A stretch of DNA of 64,000 nucleotides, from positions 187,344 to 251,343 of the forward strand of contig MNCI01002152.1 of NCBI GenBank assembly GCA_015680685.1, in the 5' to 3' direction. Position numbers and translations under genes: made by a program. Under the pieces are notes generated by a model. That model saw nothing but the letters and a program-made list of their open reading frames with translations. It did no database searches and was not told where the DNA came from. Origin of the DNA: Gnetum montanum (Eukaryota > Streptophyta > Gnetopsida > Gnetales > Gnetaceae). Shown in pieces: positions 34,100-46,400 of the stretch (its first letter is position 1; every line of letters starts with the position of its first letter).

Positions 34100-34690
34100 T
34101 TTCATGCACGCAATGCTAAACTTTGCACAAACCATGACCTTTGCACACAATTACACCTTGTGTCACTATATGCAATGCATAGAAATTTCTTCTTCTCAAT
34201 ATTTCTAAATGTATTTTCCTTTGATACTTCTAGGGAAAGATCATGGATTCCTAGGCGTGCATCGATGGTGCTTAGCCATGCTCTTCCCATTATGATTGGG
34301 AAGTTCCCCTTACTGTTTTTTACCTAAATCACTAGAAAGTTAGCTAGGTATGACCACCCACAAACAATGGTAACAATGTATTCCACTAGTCCCAATAGGA
34401 TAATGATGGACTGGTTGACCAACTCTAGATGGATGTTGCTCTTTTTCAATGGAGGCAAGTTCTAGGCCTTGTACATTTCTTGAGAAATCAAGTTGACATC
34501 AGAACCTAAATCCAAAAGAACCTTGCACAATGCATTTCCAGTGATTTGTAAGTATATCAGAGGAATCCCAGGATTAGAGAATTTTTTAGGAAGATGGATA
34601 GCTTTGATCCAATCGATAACGACATGTGTTACCATGACCGTATGCGTTGAGTATGGTGGTTGAGTTGAAGGAGTCTTCAAATTTTTGATT
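34100..34690 (-). pseudogene. protease of F1, catalytic motif altered
   Basis: The piece at 34462-34680 contains LLDLGSDVNLIS, where G1 and G2 have LLDSG. The catalytic D-S-G has thus become D-L-G, by a single C-to-T change in a TCA codon. The piece at 34102-34290 holds GRAWLSTIDA, the I-x-G-R-x-W motif after the flap. Both lie in the gag frame. Confidence 0.75.
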
Positions 34691-34699
34691 GATAATGAG

Positions 34700-37158
34700 G
34701 CATCTAAGGAATTAGCTACTTATGATTGCAAGGGCTTGGTTGGTTTGTTGGTTCTAAATAAAGGTCTTTTCTTCATGCCGTTGTTGGAACCAATAGTAGG
34801 TTGAGAGTTAATAGCCCTTGTGGCATTACGTTGCTATGGCTGTGTAGGGATTTCACCTTGCATAGCTGGAGCAGGTGGTAGTGGTGCTATTGGTGGAAGA
34901 GATGTGACCAGATGAGAAGGATGATATGCTTGCAAAATATCACCCCTCAAAGAGGGAGTTCCATAATACTTGTGAGCTTGTTAGTGAGGTTGAGGAGTGA
35001 TGTGACTAGTAGAGTCACATGGGGAGATTACCTGCTGCACGTAATATCCATAGGGGTCAAGTTGTCGATAAGGATAATGTTGCCTTGGTGGTGGCATTCC
35101 CCATGATTGTGGGTGCTACCAATATTGATATTGCTTAATCAGCTATGGTGGAATTCCACTTGGATAATACATTAAGGTTTGGTGGAACTATCTTGGGTTA
35201 CCTTAGGGGTAAGGTAACCTTCGGGGTGCTTGCCATTTGTTCAATCGTGGGTTGAGTGAATGTACCCCAAACTCTTGCAGATGTGAGATTATAGGGCAAC
35301 ATCCCTTAGGATGGTCATATTGACATATTTCACATCCACTATCATTGTATATTTTTGACTCCACAACCTCTTCAATGATGGCAACTTTTCCCTTACCCTT
35401 GCTATGTGCATGTTCAACTTCTCTCTTTTTTCTTTTTTTGCGATCACTACCTTGCTCTCTAGACTCCTCTACTATTTAAAGAACAGATTGAAATCTATTA
35501 TCTAGGGAATCCCACATTTGGTCTACCTTTGCTGATACTTTTGATGTCAACTTTTGGATAGGCAAATTTTTCCTATTCACTATCTCTTCAAGTGGTGACT
35601 CTTCTTCATTCTTACAAAATCTTACTTCCCTCTTCCGAAGAGAAGGATCTTGGTTATACTCTTCTACACTTTCTCTCTTTTGTAGCTTACCTTCTTCCTT
35701 AGCAACTTGCTCCAATAGTCTTTGAATGTGATCAAACCTAAGCTCGGATAGTCTTCCTTGGGCATAAGTCCCAAGGGTTCTTCTCGTTTCATGCCTAAGC
35801 CCATCCATGAGATGGCGTAGTTGATCCCTTTGCGAATAACCATGGCTAGGACAATGGTGTAATAGTGCATAATATCATCCCATGGTAGCATCCAAGGGTT
35901 CATGTCCTCCTTGGATTTTCTTTACAAGTCAGACACTTGGGAGTACGTTTGATACTTGTCATTAAATAGTTCTAACATAGTACTCCACCTATGAATGGAT
36001 TCTAGTTCTAAAGACTGATACCAACTTTCTGCTTCTTTAACTAGTTTCTATGGAAAAAATGTAAGTTTTTTCCATTTGTTCTCTATATTTTGTAAGGCAC
36101 ATGCACCATGGAATGCTTGTAAGTGATTTTGAGGATCAGCGTTGTGTCCCCCTTTAAATCGTGGGATATTGTTCATATCTAATCTCTTGATCCTACTATC
36201 TTTCTAGTGCCTTGTTGGAATTCTAACAGCCTCAGTTATGTCCAACATACTTTGAGTAGCGAGTAGGGGTTCATCGTGATCATCTCGACCATGGCATCTA
36301 TGATGCCTACGTTGTTCTCTACTCTCCCTTCTTCTATGTTGTGACTCTCTAGAGTGCCCTCGTCCCCTTTCCTGGTTGTTTCATTTATGACTTCCACTTT
36401 ACCTTTATCCTCATGGTCTTTTTCTTTATGATCATGTCCATATATTGAAGGAGAGGTTGAAGGAGATGATGAAGGTAAAGAAGAAGGAGAACCATCATCA
36501 TAACAGTGTTTGCTACCTTCTCTTCTACGGTCTTGGCCCCGATAGTGATTACAATCAGAATTTCCATCTTTATCATGAGTTTGTGTCCCTTTTTTGGATC
36601 CTTTATGCCCATGGGTATTAGAACCCCTTGGTTATGAATAGTGGAATGATGGTTCTGATACACAACCCCTTGGTCAAAGTCAAGGGGAGGAACATCATTG
36701 TGTGGCTGATTGCCTAAGGTAGGTTCACCACCCTCATTTTTGCTTAAGACATGTGGGACATCCTGGGGCCACTTACCCTTCAAAGACTTATGATGTCTCT
36801 CTTGTTGCAAGTCCCTTTGATGTCGTGCCTTCATGGGATGGTATTCTCTTGAGTGATGGTCTTGCACAACGTATTCTATGTGTAAGTGTGGCATGCCAAT
36901 TCGTGTGAGAGCACGAAGAAGCATGCTCAGGACTGAACGATGGGGAGGTAACACTATGTTACCTTCTAAGTCTCGCCAATGTAGTTGTTCATCTTAATGG
37001 AGGATAAAGGTGAAGTCTGGTATATACTCATTGGGATGAATATATACTACTCAAACTTGTTGAGGGATTGGTGGATCAACGTCATGTGTATTACACTGTT
37101 GACTATTTCCTATTTTAGACCTAGGTGGTGAGGCCCTTACATACAAAGAAGAAGACAT
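34700..37158 (-). pseudogene. gag of F1
   Basis: The start is the ATG at 37158 (M-S-S-S), which aligns with the starts in G1 and G2. Open pieces at 36385-36954 and 35476-35808 share the main frame. One frameshift near 36600 garbles the histidine/arginine-rich segment. In order: an N-terminal domain with LLRAL-IGM, an R/H-rich segment, the gag capsid domain with ESWYQSL and RWSTMLELFNDKY (about 35900-36050), then GTYAQGRLSELR. A compact Cys-Cys-His-Cys knuckle of the form CEICQYDHPKGCC follows at about 35298-35336. Gag would form the particle and package RNA. Confidence 0.75.
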
Positions 37159-37275
37159 ACTTTTCTGTTTAGTGTACAATGTATTCTTGTTTATTGTTTT
37201 CTCAACCAATGCTAAGGGTTTGTTCCAATGATGTGAATGATTTTCTATGTTCTAGCTAGCGCACAAACAACTAAA

Positions 37276-37294
37276 TCCTCGACAATGATGCCAA
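37276..37294 (-). other. primer-binding site of F1
   Basis: Directly inside the 5' LTR the minus strand reads TTGGCATCATTGTCGAGGA. G1 and G2 have TTGGCACCGTTGCCAGGGA and TTGGCACTGTTGCTAGGGA at the same position. Confidence 0.75.
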
Positions 37295-38145
37295 TGATGA
37301 GTGGCGAGGTACCCCTACTCTCAACCATATGAATATGAGCATTTCACACACGATCTAGTCAAATTTTAACTACTAAGTGATTATGCATCATTTTGGAACA
37401 AGGATGGGTTGGTTGATCGTTGTCTTCCCAGGCTTACTTGTATGTCACAATTCTATGGTTAAGTAAGCTTGAGGCATATGATTTTTATAGCTTTTATGTT
37501 TTTATATCCTATGCTAATGGGGAAGGAGAGAGGTAACTAAGTGACTAATTTAACTTAACTACTCATTAACTAAGTTCTAACTAATCCTAACACTAGCATT
37601 CGTTCCCACTTTCCATATACATCCTAAACCAATGCAACACTGCTAAGATTACCAAACGCTAATCGTTACTAGGTTACCAAGCATTACATGCATGCTTGAA
37701 GTCGTCATGCTTGTGTAATTTAACAATTTGCTTAATTGATCAAAATGAATTACTATGATAATAATAGAAATGTAAAGTGCATAAAATAAAATAAAATAAA
37801 TGCATAAGAAAATAAATCTCAAGTGCTGCAAGGATGAATCAAAGAACTCATCTTTATTTCTGTACACAAGGTGTGCTCAGGTACACAATGCTCAAATAAA
37901 GATCCATCCACACTTAGACCTCCTGCTGTGGGCACTTGGAAAATACTCTAATCTTCAAACAGACTACAAGAGTTTCGCTACTTGACTACTAAAAGACTTC
38001 TTCCCAATTGTGCACCTAGGCACTGTATTTATTGACTTGGGAGCAACTACTCTAATAATTAGAGTAACTGCTCTAATAATTAGAATAACTGCTAAAGAAA
38101 CTACTAAAGTAACCACTCTAATGATTAGAGTAACTGCTCTCATCA
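37295..38145 (-). repeat. F1 right LTR (5' LTR)
   Basis: It is 851 bp and has three array units. The TATA element reads CAATAAATAC on the minus strand, where the other LTR has CTATAAATAC, so the promoter that should drive the element is mutated. Confidence 0.9.
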
Positions 38146-38150
38146 CACAT
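38146..38150. repeat. target-site duplication of F1, right (CACAT)
   Basis: CACAT follows the right LTR and equals 29542-29546. Confidence 0.88.
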
Positions 38151-41100
38151 TTAAATTTATTAAAAATATTTACTATAGGCATCAATTTTACACATTAGTC
38201 ATAATTCCAATAAGAACTTACCATTATAAAAAATAATTGAAAATAATGTTAAAATAGCATAGAATGTGAAAGGTTATTTAATATACATAAATGATAATAA
38301 AATCAAGTAAGCAAAGATAGTTGTCATATTACATATTTAAATACTTGGAAACTTTGCAACCCATAATCTTTAGTTGGTTACTTCCACAGTAGATATAGTA
38401 TCTTAGATCTAAAATTGAAAAAAAAAAATGGTCTGGTGATAATAGTCTTGATAATAGTCTTGCTTTAAGTATCCTTGAAAATTAATTAAATTTAAAAAAT
38501 AAAAATATCAAAGATAATGGACTATACCATTTCAAATATGATATGTAAGCAATGCTAATTCATAGTTTCTTGCTCATGAAAAATATCTTAATATAATTTT
38601 TATTTTTAGGTCCTACACCTCAATCTTCATTATTTAAAATAAAGGATAAAAATTGTGTTGTCTAGGTGCTACTAACATGCATCTATTGTAGGGCTTAAGT
38701 GTGTAACATGCATCAGTATGCCAAGAACCATGATAATAAGTACATAATACAAATACTCCCAATATACATAAGTGTGGGTTTAATCTTTCATGATGCTTAC
38801 AAACCTTTTTCACAATGAATCTCAGCAAAGGTATTACATGATATAGTACAATGGAAGTTGGAACCCTTAGGTAAGAGCATGTTATTTAACTCTCTTAAAC
38901 CTAATCCTTTTATTTATAGTAATATCTTAGTACTTCATACATGCATTAGTAATATCATAATAGCAATAAACCTAATGGATCTATGTTATAATAAATTATA
39001 CAGGTTATTAGCTTTGAAAATGAGAAAATCACAAGTATTTTCATTAATATTCTATTTTTATATAATATGTTCAAATGTAAGACATTATAAGAAAATATGG
39101 TATCTATCTTCATTGTTATACCTCATCATATTAGCATTTTCCTAACAAACTAATGTTGGCTAGTCTTCAAAAACTATGTTTAATGTGCATAACTGAATAT
39201 TTATTTCTTGATGCAAGATGAGGAGGTTAGAGAAGTTTGACACTAAGATGATATCCTTGCTATCAGAAAGTTGTTAAGAGTAACAACCTTGATAGTTCAG
39301 CTATAATATATATATATATATATTTAAATAAAAAAATTTCAATTTTATGAAGATGGGAAAGTTAAGCCTAGAAATAAGAAAACCAAAATTAAGAATGAAG
39401 TACCCCATGAAACTTTGAAAAAACTAAAGCTTATACATTTCTAGAATGTAGGCTCTACAAAGTTAAGCCCAAACCTACCAAAGCTAAAATTAATTACAAA
39501 ATACATGAAGAAAATTTTAAAAAGCTTGAATCTACATGGTTGAAGTATAACCCATTCATGATTATGGTTTATACATAATTGCACACCTAGCATCTACAAA
39601 AAGATGCACAAATATATTTTTCATTAGTAGAATAAAAAAATGTACTCTTGTTTTAGTTAGTAACACACAAGACTAATTATGAAGCTTGTTTTTTAACAAT
39701 GATTCTATTTTTGGTTTAAAAAAGAAAAATAGAAATAAAATAAAAAAACCATTTTGAAAGGTTCTCTAAAATCAAGACTTTTAAAGTCTTACTTTTATTA
39801 ATTGGGAGTTATGAACATATTTTTTAATAAGGGATAGAAATCGAAAGGTTCATATGTAATAAAGCAAACTAATGAGAATTAGTGATTTTATATTAGGTCT
39901 CTTTATTCAATGTTTAGTTCTTTCATTTAAGAAAAAAATCAAAATAAAATATATTATTACTAACCAAAATTTTAAAATCACATTAGTTACTATAAATAAG
40001 TTATAATATTTGCAATTAAACATTTTAATTTATTGTATATCATGTTTCTTCTAAATTAATGAAAATATTTATTTTTAATATTCTTTTATTATTTTTGTTG
40101 AATCTTTGACTAATTTAAATTTTAAGTGTTGGTTACCTAAAGAAATTAAAGGATTTAAAGTATATTTTTTATGACTTATGATGGAAAATAAGAATAAGAT
40201 AATAATGTAAAAAAATCACAATAAAATGATTTGATTATGAATCGATGTTTAAGATTTTCTTTTATATGAGAACATTCTTTCTAGATATTTAAGAAAAAAT
40301 TATAACTAACTAAAGATTTTTTTACAAAAAAACTTAAACAAACTTGATATAATGATGTATAATCTAAAGTCATAAGAGTTGCCTACCTAAAGAAATTCTA
40401 GGACTGACAACATATTTTTTACGAGCTATAGCTATAATAGAAAATAAGAACAAGCTAAAAATATAAATAAATTACAATGATATAATGGAATTATGAATTG
40501 ATGTTTAATATGCTCTATTACATGTGACTTTCTTTCTATCTTTAACAAAATTCATAACTAATTAAATATAAGAAAAATAAACTTAATATAATCTTTCTTT
40601 ATAAATCATTTTAAAAGATTCATGGTATGAAAAAAAGAATAATATGTGTTTATGAGGGTAGATCAATCAAATTAGAAAAGATCTCATCATAATGTTTCAA
40701 ACATATAGCTAAAGATATTACCCTTTAGATTCAACAAAAATCATGAAATTTTCAGTTAAATTATATATTAGAGGAGGTATTTGAACCCAAAAGTAATCAT
40801 AATAATAGCAATATGGATCCTGCAATAGAAACATGGGTCCCCCAAGGGAGGGAGAAATATGCAAGGAGGCCATCGTAACCAGTAAAATATGGATCTAGGG
40901 CAACAAATCAACATCCTACATAGCCTTGGCTTAAAAAAAGATGTTATACATCTTAGATGCATGGCATGAATAATATTAGATGAGGGACTTTCCCAATCTT
41001 TTAAAATTTCAAATAACAACATCCTTAAAATATTTCTAAAAGGTACATGTATTAATGACTTTCCCCTTCGACCTCCATAATGCTTGGGCTAAGAAAATCA

Positions 41101-41814
41101 CCATCCCTAGGAATTATCATATGGCAAGTCTCAAAAGATTCTACGTTTAAATTTTACTTACCAGACATGATTCATAATTTTGGTATATCTAAGGTTGTAA
41201 TATCATATTTTAAACATAAACTTTAATAAAAAATCCTTAATAAGTATGTATATTCACTTGGTGTATGGACTCTAGTAACTAAAGGTGCTAATTATAGAAT
41301 AATTATATTTGGGTCTACCTTAATTATGATACTTATGAAATCAAGACCTCAATGCCCCATGTTAAGTATGAGAATGCTAAGGTCAACAATTTGTACTTTA
41401 AATTCTTAAGAGAAATGTTGAACTCATGCTTTATATTTTATTTATGAAACTTAACCTAAAATTTTTACTTATGTCTATTAAGACACCCTTGGAAGTCTTG
41501 GGCCAATTTTAGAACTTTTTTTAATGATTTTTTTTTTCAATTTCTAATATAGTGCTATACACTGGAATCAAACCTATGACTTGGATTTACCAAGCTAAGA
41601 TTCTTACAAGTAAAGTAATACTTCAAAAAAAAAAAAACATTGTAAACTATAGGGAATTTGAAACATCACCTTTGGTTATTCTCATTGAATAATTTGTTAT
41701 AATATACAAGTTGACATAACAAAGAAATAAGTGTATATTGATATTGAAGGTTTATTATGTTTGAAGATCCTTAGGATCTATTTGACAAATATTACATTTT
41801 CATGAAAAATAAAA
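38151..41814. other. AT-rich spacer
   Basis: No gene is recognised. A short (TA)n run lies near 39307-39325. Short open frames on both strands lack any hallmark. Confidence 0.5.
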
Positions 41815-42330
41815 GGTAGTTTCTAGTGGGGCTTTTAGATATCCATTGTCTACAATGTACAAGTCTAGCTTGGTACACCACATTTCTAGGAGCTTGTTTT
41901 AAGCCATAAAGAGTCTTGTGTAGCTTATATACAAGATCTAACTTTTCACCATAAGAATATCCTTCTAGTTGTTTGATATTAATTCTCTTCTTTATTTAAA
42001 AGATAACATTATGTCCATCTAGTAAAGCTTACATCCTTGATAGACTATAAATGCTAATAGTATTTTGATGGAATTTAGTTTTGCAACTAGAGCAAAAGTA
42101 TTGTGATAATCTAGACCTTTAATTTGATTAAAGCCCTTAGCTACTAATCTTGCCTTGTTTTTTATGAGTTCAATATAATCATTTAGCTTATTTGCAAAAA
42201 TCCACTTAGTTTCACTGACAATAGCTTCATTTGGTTATGGAACAATCTTCTAAGAATTTTGTTTCCTCAGTTTTCTTTCTTTCCTCATCCATGTCCTTTT
42301 TCCAATCTTCATTCTCAAGTGTTGCTATCA
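41815..42330 (-). pseudogene. Ty1/copia reverse transcriptase remnant
   Basis: The minus strand gives the classic opening of a copia RT: W-K-K-x-M-D-E-E near 42290, then NKARLVAKGFNQIKGLDY and TFALVAKLNSIKILLAF (about 42040-42160). A degraded M-D-x-x-x-S-F and an ALYGLKQAPR-like block follow near 41900. Stops occur throughout. No Y-V-D-D site is seen to the left of 41815. Element G1 inserted about 160 bp upstream of it. The integrase remnant at 53450-54400 is on the same strand and may be from the same element. Confidence 0.85.
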
Positions 42331-42454
42331 TATCCTAAAAATTGTTAAAGATTTAGTTATTTAATTTAATGTATGTAATTGATCCTGTAATACTATGAAA
42401 TACATTTCAATAGATTACCTCTACTTTTCTTAGGTAAATCATAGGATTATATGA

Positions 42455-42490
42455 TTATCATTACTATTATTACTATTATTATTATTGTTA
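42455..42490. repeat. (ATT)n microsatellite at the G1 insertion point
   Basis: Repeated tattattactatt triplets directly adjoin the left end of G1. Confidence 0.75.
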
Positions 42491-42491
42491 A
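42487..42491. repeat. target-site duplication of G1, left (GTTAA)
   Basis: GTTAA precedes TGATGG and equals 50634-50638. Confidence 0.88.
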
Positions 42492-43300
42492 TGATGGCAC
42501 GCGATATCACATGGGCTGCGATATCGCGTCCACCACGATATTGCATCCCACATGATATTGCGTACGCGATATCATAGTGCGCCGTCATATCTATAAATAA
42601 GAGGCGGCTCTCCCTTGTTTTCCATCCTAGGCTTAGACCATAGTGAAACTCTAGCAGTTTTATCCCTCCAAAGATAGAATATTTTCCATGTGCCCACAGT
42701 AGGAACTCCAAAGTGAATGGATCTTTATTCGAGCAGACATTGTACCTGAACATATGTTTGTGTACGGCAATAAAGACGAACTTCTTGGATAAACCTTGCA
42801 GTGCATGGAATAGGCTAATTAGGATTTTATTTATTGTTATTTGCTATTTTCCATTTAAATGCTTTATTAGTTATTAAATCTTTCTCAACCCTTCTCTCCT
42901 AGTTAAGTGCCTCAGTACGACCGCTTCGAGCACGTGCGTTACGCGTGGTGATCCCAACAATGACTAGCGTTTGGAAACCACGGTTGCATTGGTTCAGGGT
43001 GTGAATGGTAAGTGGGAACGAATGCTGATGCTAGGTTAATTCAGATTTAGTTAGTTAGTTAATCTCTTCAACCCTTCACCTTTCTAGCATAGGAGATAAA
43101 ATAGAAAAGCTATAAAAATCATATACCTCGGACTTACTTAACCATACACCATGAAAAATACAAGTCTAGGAAGACAACGAATAATTAACCTTAAGTGTTC
43201 CATGAGGTGTGTAGGCACTTAATCTGCGGAGTTCAACTAGATCGCATGTGTTACACTCGTATTTGTATGGTTGAGTGTAGGGGTACCTCACCACTCATGA
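42492..43300 (+). repeat. G1 5' LTR
   Basis: It is 809 bp. U3 is only about 130 bp and packed with GATATC-type palindromes (42500-42575). The TATA box is TATAAATAA at 42592-42600. R and U5 follow and end with the family phrase gtacctcaccactcatga. Confidence 0.92.
42592..42600 (+). promoter_or_regulatory. TATA box of G1 5' LTR
   Basis: CATATCTATAAATAAGAGG, conserved in the 3' LTR (49907-49915) and nearly so in G2 (54535-54542). Confidence 0.7.
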
Positions 43301-43319
43301 TTGGCACCGTTGCCAGGGA
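43301..43319 (+). other. primer-binding site of G1
   Basis: TTGGCACCGTTGCCAGGGA directly follows the 5' LTR. It resembles the TGGCGCCGTTGCCGGGGA site of Athila/Tat-type plant elements (family knowledge). Confidence 0.8.
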
Positions 43320-43443
43320 CTAAGTGTTTGTGCACTGAGTAGAACATAAGATATCATTCACATCGTTGGGAGCTTAAATGAACCTTAGGGTTAATTAAAT
43401 AAGAAAATTTTATAAAGGTTAAATAGCACACTAATAAGACATA

Positions 43444-46400
43444 ATGTCTTCTTCTTCTTCTCACAAGAGCAAGTCACCACCTAGGGATCATACAAAGAAT
43501 AGTCGACAATCAAAAACACATAACCTAAATCCTCCAATTCCTCAATAATATAGGATGGAATATACTCATCCTGATGAGTATATTCCCAATTTTACTTTTA
43601 TCTTCCATCAAGATGAACAGATGTGCTGGAGAGACTTGTAAGGTAACATAGTGTTACCTTCGGATCGTGCAGTCCCTAACATGCTCCTCCGTGCTTTGGC
43701 ACAGATCGGCATGACGGAATTATATGCTAAATACGTTGCAAAAAATTTTGACATGAGGGATTACCATCCCATAGCTTTAGAACGTATGAGGGACTCAAGG
43801 CAAGAGAGCCAACATACATTGTTGAAGGGCAAAGAGGTCCCGCACGTCCTAAGTTAAATCAGAGATGGTGAACCATTTATAACGGGTTCTCTATCAAAAG
43901 ATGTTCCCCCTCCTAATGATAGTGAGGAGGTGGGGTATCAAAACCTATGATCCATGATACAAAACCCTGGTTCTGATCCCCATGAACACCAGCTGTTCAT
44001 TGAGGAAAAAACAACACATGACAAGGATGGGCACTCAGATCATCATCACGATCGGGGCTGAAGCCACAGAAGAGAAGGTAAGAAACATTGTCATGGCGAT
44101 GGTTCTCCTTCTTCTTTTCCTTCTTCACATCATTCACCTTCTCCTTCCACCTCTGGGTGTAGTCATAGAGAGCATAATAGTGAGGATACAGGTAGACAAA
44201 ATGAGAGACCTCGACGAGAAAGTTGAGAGAGAGGACAAGGGCATGAACAAAGGGAAAGTAGGGAACAATGGAGACATCATAGACATCATGAAAGAGACGA
44301 TCATGATGAACCCCTAATTGCCACCCAAAGCATGCTAAATATAACAAAGGAAATGAGAATACCAACAAGGCATTTAAAAGATAGTTAGATTAAGCACTTA
44401 GACATGAATAATATCCCACAATTCGAAGGGGGATACAATGTGGATTTGCAAAATCATTTACAAGCATTCCATGATGCCTGCACCTTGCAAAACATAGAAA
44501 AAAAGTTGAAGAAACTAAAGTTGTTTCCCAGGATACTCATAAAGGAAGCAGAGAGTTGGTACCGGTCCTTAGAGCCGAAAACCATTAGGAGGTGGAGTAC
44601 GATGTTAGAACTCTTCAATGATAAATATCAAACGTACTCCAAAGTGTCTAATTTGCGTAAGCAGATCCAAGGATGGAAGCAAGGTACTCATGAACCCTTG
44701 GATGTTGCCATGGGCCACTACTACACATTGCTACATCATTTCTTGGGCCATGGTTATGCATAGCGGGATCAACTCCGCCACATCGTAGATGGGCTAAGGT
44801 ATGAAACTAGGAGAACCCTTGGGACTTATGCCCAAGGGAACTTATCAGAACTTAGATCCCATGAGATTTATTGATTGTTGGAACAAGTAGCAAAAGAAGA
44901 AGGGGAGCTATGAAAAAGGGAATGTGCGGAAGAATATAACTGTGATCCCTCTCTTCGAAAGAAGGGAGTGAGATTTTGCAATGAAGAGGATGAGTCACCA
45001 CTTGAAGAGTTGGTGAACAGATAAACCTTGCCTCTTCAGAAACTAACAACAGAAGTATCGGCTAAGGTAGATGAAGTATGGAGCTCCTTAGATAGTAAAA
45101 TTAAAACTGTCCTAAAAATTGTAAAAGAGTCTAAGGAGGAATGAAGTAGTGACAAGGACAAGCAAAAGCAGAGTGATTTAGGCCCTGCACATGACAAGGG
45201 TAAGGGGAAAATAACTATCTCCAATGAGGTTGTGGATTCAGACACAGACAATGACAGTGGATGTGAGATCTGCCAATATGACCATCCTAAGGGATGTTGT
45301 CCAATCATCTCACATCTACAAGATTCTGGGGTGTATTCACTCAACCCAAGACTCAACAAACGGCAGACACCCCGAAGGTTACCTTATCCCCAAGGTAACC
45401 CAAGATAGTTCCACCAACCATTAACGTACTATCCAAGTGGAACTCCACCACAACCAATTGGACAACATCAGTGGTGGCAATACCCATAGTCATGGGGGAT
45501 GCCACCACCGAAACAACAATACCCTTACCAGCAACCCGATCGTTATGGTTACTACGTGCAGTAGACGGTTTCTCCAAGTGACTCTATGGGTCACACAACT
45601 CCCCAAAGTCACTACTAGGTTTGGGAGTACTTTAGAAGGACTCCTTCTCCTCTGGGAGATTCTCCATACCCATACTATCCTCCTAATCCATCTGTAACTC
45701 TTCCATGGGTAGTTCCCATAACACCTCCTACTCCAACAATTCAAGGGGAACTTGCCACTCAATCGTAGCAACAAAATGCTATGAGATCCATAAACATTCA
45801 ACCCACTACTGGTTCTGACAACTGCAAAAAGAGAAGACCTTTCTTCAGAACCAAAAGCCTAGACAAGCTCTCACAACAACAAGCGGTTGAGGCTGTGCAC
45901 ACTCCAACACATAAGGCTTTGGAGCTCCCTTCAAACCAAAATCAGAGCTCAATGTAGACAGTTATGTTAACACATACCGTAACCGACTGGATCAAGGTAG
46001 GCCACCTTCCCAGGAAACTAGCTAACCCTGGAAGTCCCTTAATCTACCTCCAAGTCACTGGGAATGAACCACATAAGGCTCTTCTTGACTCAGGTATCGG
46101 AGTCAACCTAATTTCACGAGAGATGTATCAAGCCTAGAACCTACCCCAACTTAAGAAGAGCAACATTCAACTGGAGCTGGCTGACCAGTCCATCACCATT
46201 CCCTTGGGATTGGTGGAGGACATTGTCACCACTGTGTGTGGTTGGTCATACCCAGCCGATTTCTTGGTGATTGAAGTTAACAACAATGAAGGGGACTTCC
46301 CAATTATAATGGGAAGAGCATGGCTGAGTATAGTAGACGCATGCCTAGGAATTCGTGATCTTTCCTTGAAAATCTCTAAGGTAAACATTTATGGAAAGAT

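Larger units (their letters stand above)
29547..38145 (-). mobile_element. element F1: complete Ty3/gypsy insertion with internal RT deletion
   Basis: LTRs at 29547-30438 and 37295-38145 begin TGATGAG and end CTCATCA, with CACAT on both sides. The interior reads on the minus strand: primer-binding site, gag, protease, N-terminal RT, integrase, then about 1.9 kb without sense coding. The primer-binding site and gag match the G elements, so they are one family. The site resembles the TGGCGCCGTTGCC-type site of Athila/Tat elements (family knowledge). The RT catalytic core and RNase H are missing, so it is non-autonomous as it stands. Confidence 0.92.

Noticed and set aside
43982-44317. Plus-strand 111-residue hydrophobic frame inside G1 gag
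   Set aside because: It is out of frame with gag. The gag frame through the same bases gives the H/R/S-rich segment shared with G2.
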